DNA from: Kineobactrum salinum | Lineage (GTDB): Bacteria; Pseudomonadota; Gammaproteobacteria; Pseudomonadales; Halieaceae | Assembly: GCF_010669285.1 (NCBI RefSeq) | Contig: NZ_CP048711.1 | Location: 62,001-126,000 of the forward strand | DNA length: 64,000 nt | Direction of reading: 5' to 3' | Part shown: positions 18,747 through 26,272 of the stretch, piece after piece | Position numbering within the stretch: the first letter of the stretch is position 1 | Layout: the number at the start of each line of letters is the position of its first letter | Made by a program: the position numbers and the translations under genes | The notes under the pieces: generated by a model | Seen by the model: only the letters and a program-made list of their open reading frames with translations | Database searches by the model: none | Told to the model about the DNA's origin: nothing

Positions 18747-19553
18747 TTAGTTGAATCGTTCGAGGTTGTGAGTCAGGGAGGCGGCAGACAGTTCGCCCAG
18801 GTGGGCATTCACTTGCCTGCCCTGGCGGTCGTAGAATAGTGTTGTCGGCAAGGCACGATTGCCGGTGCTGCGCCCGATGCTGGCGCCGGTGTCGGTCACC
18901 ACGTTGTCCAGCGACAGGCCGAGTCGGGTCAGGAAATTCTGAATGGTTTCAGGTTGTTCCCCCTGATTGACGAAGACAAAGGTGATGTCCGGGTAGTCAT
19001 GCTGGGCTTTCTCCAGCACCGGCATTTCGCGGACGCAGGGCGGGCACCAACTTGCCCAGAGGTTCACGACCATCGGTTGGCCGTCGGCGAGCTGCGGTAG
19101 CGTGGTCATACGGGCATCCAGCCCGGTCAGTGTGCTATCCGGAATGCTCGGTGCCGGGGGCTGTACAAGTCCGGTGAGCAGTGCTCCTGCGACCCAGGTC
19201 AGGAAACCTGCGGCCGCTGCGCCGCTTAGGGCGCGCCGAATGGTTGGATTGCGCCAGAGTTGCCGGGTCAGCACGAGCAATGCACCGATCAGGCCGAAGA
19301 TCGGATCGAACCCGCCGTCCCGGATGTCGATGATGCCCAGAAGGTCGCTCCGGTACTGTTCCCAGTAGCTGAGCACAAACGCGGCGCGCGCCGACAGACT
19401 ACCGGCAAAGAGCACGTGGAATACGGGGTCCGTCACCGATACTTGCTTGTTCCGGCCCGCAAGCGCAGCAATTAGCAGTGCGACGATGCCAGCGGCCAGA
19501 AGCAGCGCTCGACTCAGCGGAAGCGCGAGCGGTCCGATATCAATAGTTGCCAC
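18747..19553 (-). CDS. TlpA-like thioredoxin with N-terminal multi-helix membrane domain
   Basis: 268 residues. The first 130 are four or five membrane helices resembling a shortened Lgt-like fold (FVLSYWEQYRSDLLG, FDPIFGLIGALLVL). The rest is a periplasmic TlpA/ResA-type thioredoxin domain with WCPPC (in NLWASWCPPCVREMP) and the cis-Pro loop ALPTTLFYD. It sits between dsbD and dsbG with 11- and 14-base gaps, so it probably receives electrons from DsbD and passes them to periplasmic substrates. GTG start at 19553 with ribosome site AGGAGA. Confidence 0.85.
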   Translation of the reverse strand: MATIDIGPLALPLSRALLLAAGIVALLIAALAGRNKQVSVTDPVFHVLFAGSLSARAAFVLSYWEQYRSDLLGIIDIRDGGFDPIFGLIGALLVLTRQLWRNPTIRRALSGAAAAGFLTWVAGALLTGLVQPPAPSIPDSTLTGLDARMTTLPQLADGQPMVVNLWASWCPPCVREMPVLEKAQHDYPDITFVFVNQGEQPETIQNFLTRLGLSLDNVVTDTGASIGRSTGNRALPTTLFYDRQGRQVNAHLGELSAASLTHNLERFN

Positions 19554-19564
19554 TAAAGTCTCCT

Positions 19565-21388
19565 TCAGGATTCTCGTGCCCGCGCCAGGCGATCGAGAAA
19601 TTTTTGTGCCGACACTTCTCCAGTAGTGCGCTGGGGCCGTCGTTCTTGCCCGTCCGGTCCGACGATCAGAATGGTGGGTGGACCGACCACGCTCAGTTCG
19701 CGCATCAGCTCCCGGTCAAGCGCATCATTGGCAGTGACATCGGCACGCAACAGCTGCATGTCCGACAATGAGGAGACCACGGTGGCGTCACCGAACACTT
19801 CCTTCTCGATGACTTTGCAAGACACACACCAGTCGGCGTAGAACTCGACCAGGGTCCACTGACCTGATGCACCGACCTCGGCGATTGCACGGTCCAGGTC
19901 GGCCACCGACTTGAAGCCTTCGAAGGTCACATGCGGCTGCTCGCCGGTGCTGCCAGCGCGGGCGGTGGCCGACAGTTCCTTGAGTGGCTGCAGGGGCCGG
20001 TCACCACCGGCAGCTGCACCGATCAGCATCAACCCACCCCACAAAGTGATGATTGCGCTGGCGCTTACCGTCAAGGTGAGCAGTGCCCCGGTTCGGGAGA
20101 TGGAGCCAATGACTTGCCAGAGCGCAAGCCCGGCTGCAACGGTCAAACTGCCCCAGAGCGCGAGCACCAGGGCGTCATCCAGAATGCGTTCAAGGAAGTA
20201 GATCGTCGTTCCGAGCAGAATGAATCCGAATACGGCCTTCACTCCATTCATCCAGACTCCGGGCCTTGGCAGGAAGCCGGCTCCGAACGTGGCCAGGGCA
20301 ATCAGCGGTGTGCCCATGCCCAGCCCCAGCGCCAGCAACGCAAGCCCGCCCAGGGTGGTATTCCCTGTATCGGCGATGTAGATCAGGGCGCCGGCCAATG
20401 GCGCGGTCATGCAGGGGCTGGCTAACAGCGCCGCGACAACGCCCATGGCGGAGGCGCTGGCCAGGCTGCCACCCTGTTGACGCTGGCTGACCCGGCTCAG
20501 CCGGTCGCGCACAAAGGCCGGCAACTGCAGTTCATACAGCCCGAACATGGACATCGCCAGCAGTACGAACACCGAGCCGATGGCGACAATGAAGATTGGG
20601 GCCTGCAACACGGCCTGCAGATTGGAGCCGGCCATGGCGGCAGCGACGCCGAGCAGGGCGTAGGTCACTGCCATGCTGACTACGTATACGCTTGAAAGCG
20701 CGAAGGACCGCCCGGGACTGGCCTCGCTGCCGACGATCACCGTCGACAGGATCGGAATCATCGGCAGTACACAAGGCGTGAAGACCAGCAACAGCCCGAG
20801 GCCGAAGAACACGACCAGGTTCCAGGACAGACTGCCTTCGTCCAGCTGCCGGGTCAGCGACTGATCCGTAGCCAGCCGTGCATCCGCAGCCGAACCGGTA
20901 GCCGGTTTCGTTTGGCTAGCAGCTGGGAATGGGTCGGGACTGTCGCTGTCCGCCGGGGTTGTGTTGAGTTCCACGGTGGCAGAATCGGGTGGATAGCACA
21001 GGCCTGCTGCGGCACAACCCTGCCAGGCGAGTTCGAGGCTGCCTGCAGTTCCGCTGTCGATCAGGATCGCGGCGTCATCGTAGAACACTTCCGACTCGCC
21101 GAAGAACTCGTCGTGTATGACCGAACCAACCGGAAACTGGACGCCGCCCAGCTCCCCGTCCCCGGCTTCGATGCTCATCCGCTTGCGGTACAGGTAGTAG
21201 CCGGGCGCAATGTCCCAGGCCAAAGTCAGCGTTCCGTCGCCGTTATCCCGAAGTTCGTACTGGAATGCCTGCCGAGCTGGCAGGAAGTCGTCATCGCCGG
21301 GCAATGCGGCCTGGCTCGTGGCCACTCCGCTGCTTGCCATTGCCACGAGAGCGGCTAAGATCAGAATCCAGAGTCGGATGGTTGGCAC
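19565..21388 (-). CDS. dsbD: Thiol:disulfide interchange protein DsbD
   Basis: 607 residues with the standard three parts: signal peptide plus N-terminal alpha domain (WQGCAAAGLCYPP cysteine pair), eight-helix beta domain with the paired motifs FTPCVLPMIP and SPCMTAPLAG, and C-terminal gamma thioredoxin domain with CVSCK. It carries electrons from cytoplasmic thioredoxin to the periplasm, here likely to the TlpA-like and DsbG-like neighbours. GTG start at 21388 after AGGAGC. It is divergent from the two-component genes, which probably control it. Confidence 0.93.
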   Translation of the reverse strand: MPTIRLWILILAALVAMASSGVATSQAALPGDDDFLPARQAFQYELRDNGDGTLTLAWDIAPGYYLYRKRMSIEAGDGELGGVQFPVGSVIHDEFFGESEVFYDDAAILIDSGTAGSLELAWQGCAAAGLCYPPDSATVELNTTPADSDSPDPFPAASQTKPATGSAADARLATDQSLTRQLDEGSLSWNLVVFFGLGLLLVFTPCVLPMIPILSTVIVGSEASPGRSFALSSVYVVSMAVTYALLGVAAAMAGSNLQAVLQAPIFIVAIGSVFVLLAMSMFGLYELQLPAFVRDRLSRVSQRQQGGSLASASAMGVVAALLASPCMTAPLAGALIYIADTGNTTLGGLALLALGLGMGTPLIALATFGAGFLPRPGVWMNGVKAVFGFILLGTTIYFLERILDDALVLALWGSLTVAAGLALWQVIGSISRTGALLTLTVSASAIITLWGGLMLIGAAAGGDRPLQPLKELSATARAGSTGEQPHVTFEGFKSVADLDRAIAEVGASGQWTLVEFYADWCVSCKVIEKEVFGDATVVSSLSDMQLLRADVTANDALDRELMRELSVVGPPTILIVGPDGQERRPQRTTGEVSAQKFLDRLARARES

Positions 21389-21488
21389 GCGGTGCTCCTG
21401 GGGGTCGGGGTGCTTCGTCTGTTTCTGGTGCTGTAGTCTGGACCGGGCTAATTAACTCAGCATTAAATACCGCAGGAGCTCGGATGCT

Positions 21489-22174
21489 GTGCATGTCCTG
21501 GTGATTGAAGATGATGATCTGGTGGCCTCCGGTCTCGAGGCCGGCTTGGCGCTGTACCACTGCACCGTCGACCGCGTGAGCACTGCGCGCGAGGCCAGGG
21601 CTGCTATGGAGCAGTTCGGGTGCGATGTGGTCGTGCTCGACCTGGGTCTGCCGGATGGTGACGGTCTGGCGCTGCTGTCGGAGTGGCGGCAACCCGAAGT
21701 CGCCACTCCCGTCCTGATCCTGACAGCCCGCGACGCGGTCGAGGACCGGGTCAAGGGGCTCGAGGCGGGGGCAGACGACTATGTGCTCAAGCCCTTTGAC
21801 CTGGATGAACTGACGGCTCGGCTGCATGCCCTGGTACGGCGTGCGGCGGGTCGAACGGTCTCGCAAGTGAAGCATGGTGAGTTGATCGTTCAGCCGCGTT
21901 CGGGAAAGGTGATGCTCTACTGTGAGCCGGTGCATTTGTCGCGCCGGGAGCTCGCCTTGCTGGAGAAGCTGATGAACGCCCGCGGAGTGGTTCTGTCGGA
22001 GGAGCAGCTCAAGGACGGTATCTATGGCATGGATGCCAGCGTCGAGAGCAACGCTTTGAATGTGCATATTCACCACCTGCGCCGCAAGCTCTACCGAAAT
22101 GTCGTGGTGACCGAGCGGGCCTTGGCTACCGCCTTGGTCCACCTCCCGATGATCCGGAAGGAGACGGGACGTGA
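21489..22174 (+). CDS. OmpR-family response regulator (frameshifted near the C-terminus)
   Basis: Receiver domain with the acidic pair (IEDDD), phospho-acceptor Asp in VVLDLGLPDGDG, and the KPF lysine; then an OmpR winged helix (LSRRELALLEKLM ... LNVHIHHLRRKLY). The frame is lost at GGG 22117-22119; one extra G gives the normal ending VTERGLGYRLGPPP and a TGA at 22172-22174 that overlaps the kinase GTG at 22171. Without the correction it would run on as unrelated sequence to 22883. GTG start at 21489. Confidence 0.85.
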
Positions 22175-23464
22175 GCCTCCAGCGCCGCTTGCTCTGGTCA
22201 CTTGGCAGCGCTTTTCTGGTGCTCTGGCTTTCGGTCGCGGCGCTGATGTACTTCCACCTGGATCGGCAAGTATCACGAACCCTCGATCAGCGCCTGGCAG
22301 CGTCGGCCACCATGGTCGCTGGTCTCATTGCCCGACAGCCGGAAATGCTGATGTCTTCGCGCAGCAGCCCGTTGCTGGTTTCACCGGAAGCCGAAGGCGT
22401 CGCCTGTCAGATCCGGGATGCCAGCGGGGAAGTGTTGCTGCAGACGAGTGGCGTGGAGGATCAGCTTCTAAGCGATGCCAGTCCGGGCTTCAGCGCTCGG
22501 GAGATCGGTGGCCAGCAGTGGCGGCTCTACACCCTGGAGCAGAGCGGTACATTCATCACCACTGCCGATCGGATGTCCGAGCGTGTAATGCTGGCCAACG
22601 GCATCATTCTGGTCATGGTCGTTCCTTTCGCGCTGGCCCTGCTGGGGGATTGGTCGTTCTCTGGTGGGGATTCGTGGCGGACTCAGGCCACTGGCGGCCC
22701 TGCGCGACCAGCTGCGCCGTCGTACTCCGGAGAACCTGGATCCGGTCACGGTCGACCGGGCACCGTCGGAGCTGGTACCCGTCGTTGAAACGCTCAACGA
22801 ACTGTTCAACCGAGTCGCCAGTAGCCTGGCCTGGGAACAGCGCTTCGCAAACAGCGCCGCGCATGAGTTCCGTACGCCCCTGACCGCCATCAAGACCCAC
22901 TTACACGTGGCCAGCCGGGTATCAGGCGAGCCACGGCGGCAGGCCCTGGCCAACGCCGGGAAAGGTGTTGCGCAGCTGCAGTCGGTTACGGAACAGCTGC
23001 TTTTGCTGTCCCGGTTGGAGCGCAACAACGCAGTCGCGAGTGAGGGCTGCCTGATCGATCGGGCCGTCGAGGATGTCCTGGAGGACTTGCCGGGTCGCGA
23101 GCGTGTACGGATGGAGAATCGATGCAAGGAAGGCCGGGTGGCATTGCCGCGGGCGCTGGTGGTCGTGGTGTTGCGCAACCTCATCGACAATGCGCTGAAG
23201 CACTCAGCCGGCAGCTGTGAGCTCATTTTGGACTGTTCGGACTGCGAGGCTACAGCGGGTGGGTCGCATTTACGGGTGACCTTGCGCGACCGTGGCGGAC
23301 CAGGTGGTTCCGATTCCGGCAGCGTCAGCTCGGAAAGCCATGGTTTGGGGTTGCCGATCGTTCACATGGTCGTGAATCAGTTCGGCGGCTCTCTGGTGTC
23401 TGAGCACAATGAGGCTGGGGGAATGGATTGGCAGCTTGCCTTGCCGCTGTTGTCCACTGGTTGA
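22171..23464 (+). CDS. Sensor histidine kinase of the thiol-redox module (frameshifted)
   Basis: About 432 residues. An N-terminal helix (residues 8-27), a periplasmic sensor of about 120 residues, a second helix (IILVMVVPFALALL), HAMP-like linker, HisKA H-box (AAHEFRTPLTAIKTH), N-box (NLIDNALKHS) and a G-box region (SHGLGLPIVHMVV). The frames join after adding one G to GGGGG at 22644-22648, which gives LLGGIGRSLVGIRGGLRPLAALRD. It overlaps the regulator gene. It probably senses periplasmic redox or metal stress and controls the divergent dsbD operon; that is inferred from position. Confidence 0.82.
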
Positions 23465-23551
23465 CCCGGCGGGCATGTGAGCTCCGTTTCCGCAGGCCCT
23501 TCATGGGGCACGTCGCCCGGCGCCTTAGGGGCAGTCGGGCATCGACCATGA

Positions 23552-23899
23552 TCATGCTTTTTTGAGCAGGCGGTTCTCCACGATCTGTTCGGCCAGCGTC
23601 TCTTTCAGGTGGCGCATTTCAGTCCGCAGCGTCTTGACCTCACCAGTACTGGCCTGCCGGGCTGTATCCCCGGCCACACGCTTCTTGCCCGCTTCCAGGA
23701 AGTCTTTCGACCAACTGTAATATAAACTTTCCGCGATCCCTTCCCGGCGCCATAGGGCAGCGATGCTGTCCTCACCGCGCAGACACTCAAGGACAATGCG
23801 GATCTTCTCCTCCGCCGAGTACTGCTTGCGGGTCTGGCGCCGGATGTCCCGGACGGTCTGCTCCGCCGCTGCTTTCGTGTTAATGGATTTTTAGCTCAT
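23552..23899 (-). pseudogene. IS3-family transposase OrfA, stop at codon 3
   Basis: From ATG 23899 the frame reads Met-Ser-stop (TAA at 23891-23893) and then continues uninterrupted for about 113 residues with the OrfA helix-turn-helix (YSAEEKIRIVLECLRGEDSI ... ALWRREGIAESLYYSW) and a leucine-zipper-like end (LKETLAEQIVENRLLKK). The end contains A AAA AAG, the usual slippery site for the OrfAB fusion, but no OrfB follows. Inactive. Confidence 0.65.
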
Positions 23900-23937
23900 C
23901 TTCGCTCCTTACAAAGGCTACGATGAGCCAAAAATCC
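23885..23937. repeat. 16-bp inverted repeat enclosing the OrfA ribosome site
   Basis: GGATTTTTAGCTCATC (23885-23900) and GATGAGCCAAAAATCC (23922-23937) pair at 15 of 16 positions around a 21-base loop. On the transposase strand the start codon lies in one arm and GGAG in the loop. Hairpins that hide the start region are a known way for insertion sequences to block translation from outside transcripts. Confidence 0.6.
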
Positions 23938-24070
23938 TCCGTTATGCAATCGCCTCAAGCTGTCCCATAGGCGCTAACGCCAGACAGTATTCGATGAGTG
24001 TAACTACCTATGTGAGAAGGGCGAAAAACGTGTTAGATTCCTAAATATTTTACACTACAGCGGGTAACGA

Positions 24071-24694
24071 ATGCCGACACCCCTTGTTTATGTCGTTGAT
24101 GATGACGAAGGAATGCTCGATTCTGTCGCATGGCTTCTTGCCAGCGTCGAGCTAGAATGCAGCTGTTTTCAGGATGGCGCCGCATTTCTGGAAGCTTTTG
24201 ATCCCGAGCGGCCGTCTTGCGTAATCCTGGATGTACGGATGCCCACGATGGACGGGTTCGAGCTGTTCGACCTGATCCGCAAACGGCGGATAATCGTCCC
24301 AATAATCTTCGTGACGGCAAACGCTAATGTCCCCATGGCGGTGAAAGCCATGCAACACGGATCATTCAATTTCATCGAAAAGCCCTATGTTCCGCAGGAT
24401 CTATTAGATCTTATTTCTCAAGCGCTCGCCAAGTCGGAGACGGATCTTCAGCAGCGAAAACAGAAGCTCGATTTTCTGAACCGCTTCCAATTGCTCTCCA
24501 ACCGGGAACTGGAGGTGCTTCGCGAAGTCGTCAAAGGGAAACAAAGCAAGATAATTGCCCATGATCTTGGCATAAGCTGCAAGACTGTTGATGCTCACCG
24601 GTCGAGCATTCGAGAGAAGTTCAATTCGACTTCGGTCGCCGAGTTAGTGAACGAAGTGCTAACACACAAGCGCGAATGGTGTGAAGAACTCTAA
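24071..24694 (+). CDS. FixJ/NarL-type response regulator
   Basis: 207 residues. Receiver domain with VYVVDDDEG, phospho-acceptor Asp in VILDVRMPTMDG, Thr in FVTANA and Lys in EKPY; then a LuxR-type helix-turn-helix (LSNRELEVLREVVKGKQSKIIA ... CKTVDAHRSSI). The sequence resembles FixJ. Its stop overlaps the stop of the convergent PAS kinase by four bases, so the two are probably a cognate pair in an unusual tail-to-tail arrangement. It likely controls the catabolic genes that follow. Confidence 0.88.
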   Translation: MPTPLVYVVDDDEGMLDSVAWLLASVELECSCFQDGAAFLEAFDPERPSCVILDVRMPTMDGFELFDLIRKRRIIVPIIFVTANANVPMAVKAMQHGSFNFIEKPYVPQDLLDLISQALAKSETDLQQRKQKLDFLNRFQLLSNRELEVLREVVKGKQSKIIAHDLGISCKTVDAHRSSIREKFNSTSVAELVNEVLTHKREWCEEL

Positions 24695-26241
24695 GCGGTA
24701 GATTTGGAAGAAGAAGAGGAGTGCTTTTGCCCGGTTCGCGGCAAGGTAAAACGAAACGTTGTCCCTTTGCCGAGTTCAGAGTCCACCCAGATATCCCCAC
24801 CATGATTGGCGATAATTGAGCGACAGAGCATCAGCCCAAGCCCAAACCCGCTCTCCTTGGTTGTGGCTCTCGAACTGAATAAAGATTCCACCTGATCCTT
24901 GCTCATCCCGACGCCGCGGTCAGAGACAGTGATCTCGATAAATCCCGCACGACCGCCGGTTCCGGAGATGGTAAGTTCCCGGTCGGGCAGTGGCGCGTGG
25001 TTTACCGCGTCAATAGCGTTCAACGCGAGATTAAGGATTACCTGACCAATAAGGGTCTTGTCGCACCATGCCTTAAGATTAGGTCCAATGTCGATGTTGA
25101 GAACCGCATCACTTTGTTGAGCTTTGAGCGTAAGAAACGGCAAAATATCCTCAAGAATTTCCTTGATTGGCAGCAATTTATGCTGCACCTGCTTGTGTGC
25201 GGTGAAATTATGGACAGCCCGCATAATTCGCGTTACGCGCTCTGCTTCGGCGGCAATCTGCCCAAGCGCCCAGCGACTTCGCTCGACGCCCTCTGGTTTA
25301 TCGAGATTGCGCAAACAGCCGTCGGCATAATTACGTATTGCTGCAACTGGTTGATTGAGTTCATGCGCGAGAGAAGACCCGAGTTCAGCCATCGTCCTGT
25401 ATCTGTCCAGGGCATGGACCTCCTCCCGCCTCTGGCGGGCGTCCATCTCCGCCATAACGCGCTCCGTAACATCCCTGAAACTGACCAAATACCCACCGAC
25501 ATCGGGGTGCATCTTTAAATTGCGTACCGATGCTTCGATGTGCCGATAGCTGCCATCGGCGTGTCGAATAAGAGTTTCGAAGCTTTTCAGGCGGCTGTCG
25601 TCGGGCGGCATATTTCTTACAAGCGCACGGTTCCGCTTGCGGTGATCGGGGTGATGCAACTTGCGAATACTCATTCCACAGGCCTCCTGTTCGCTGTAAC
25701 CGAGGATGTTGTGGATTGATGGCGCTACATACCGGATGATTCCATCGTCAGATACTATCATTGTTGCGCCGAAAGAATCGTTCAAAAAGCGCCTCAGACG
25801 CTCTTCCTGCTTCGTCGACTTCGGCACATCACTAACTTCTCGAAGGCGGACAAGGCCCAAGGGTTTTTCATCTTCGTGACCAATGCCAACCACACAATAT
25901 TCGATCGCCAAGATGTTACCGATACGGTCCTTAAACTTACCAGGCCTGTATTGTGCCGGGCTGTCAACCGTTACAGTCGTTCCATGTTCACTGCCTGTAT
26001 GTTGACCTTCACCGATGGAAGGTAAAATTTCTTCGATATGCAGGCCTACAAGTTCATCTTTACGGGAGTCATGAAGCCGCGCCGTCGCAGCACTAACCCA
26101 GACCACCAAACCAGTTCGGCGATCAAACATGGCCACCGTATCCGGAGAGCCGTCCAGGATTTCCAGAAGGTCGCCACAGTCCAGTTGACGGACCAAGTCG
26201 CGACTGGCCTCTATAGAGTTATTCGGCTTGATTGCTTTCAT
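24691..26241 (-). CDS. PAS-domain sensor histidine kinase (FixL-like, soluble)
   Basis: 516 residues from ATG 26241 (the longer frame to 26322 only adds sequence overlapping the upstream gene). Two PAS domains (about residues 25-140 and 145-260; PAS motifs FDRRTGLVVWVSAATARL and GIIRYVAPSIHNILGYSEQE), then HisKA with SSLAHELNQPVAAI, and HATPase with N-box LNLALNAIDAV, G1 DRGVGM and G2 GFGLGL. No membrane helix, so it senses a cytoplasmic ligand or redox state; the heme-binding features of FixL are not evident. A 69-base piece of this gene recurs at 39898-39966. Confidence 0.88.
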   Translation of the reverse strand: MKAIKPNNSIEASRDLVRQLDCGDLLEILDGSPDTVAMFDRRTGLVVWVSAATARLHDSRKDELVGLHIEEILPSIGEGQHTGSEHGTTVTVDSPAQYRPGKFKDRIGNILAIEYCVVGIGHEDEKPLGLVRLREVSDVPKSTKQEERLRRFLNDSFGATMIVSDDGIIRYVAPSIHNILGYSEQEACGMSIRKLHHPDHRKRNRALVRNMPPDDSRLKSFETLIRHADGSYRHIEASVRNLKMHPDVGGYLVSFRDVTERVMAEMDARQRREEVHALDRYRTMAELGSSLAHELNQPVAAIRNYADGCLRNLDKPEGVERSRWALGQIAAEAERVTRIMRAVHNFTAHKQVQHKLLPIKEILEDILPFLTLKAQQSDAVLNIDIGPNLKAWCDKTLIGQVILNLALNAIDAVNHAPLPDRELTISGTGGRAGFIEITVSDRGVGMSKDQVESLFSSRATTKESGFGLGLMLCRSIIANHGGDIWVDSELGKGTTFRFTLPRTGQKHSSSSSKSTA

Positions 26242-26272
26242 CAAGCGATTATAGCACCATTCGATTATGGGC

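Larger units (their letters stand above)
23552..23986 (-). mobile_element. IS3-family insertion sequence remnant (orfA end only)
   Basis: The minus strand carries an IS3-type OrfA (see 23552-23899) preceded by a probable terminal repeat at 23957-23986 (TGTCTGGCGTTAGCGCCTAT on the minus strand). The opposite end and orfB are missing. The remnant lies between the thiol-redox module and the catabolic island and may have helped assemble them. Confidence 0.6.
23465..24070. other. Non-genic stretch holding an IS3-family remnant
   Basis: About 600 bases without an intact gene. 23552-23986 is an insertion-sequence remnant. 23465-23551 reads as unrelated sequence downstream of the transposase orfA; no orfB is recognisable. 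23987-24070 is the leader of the FixJ-like regulator and is markedly AT-rich. Confidence 0.6.

Noticed and set aside
22174-22883. Response regulator frame continuing to 22883 as a 464-residue protein.
   Set aside because: After the winged helix the sequence is the kinase gene read out of frame; one added G restores a normal regulator ending at 22174.
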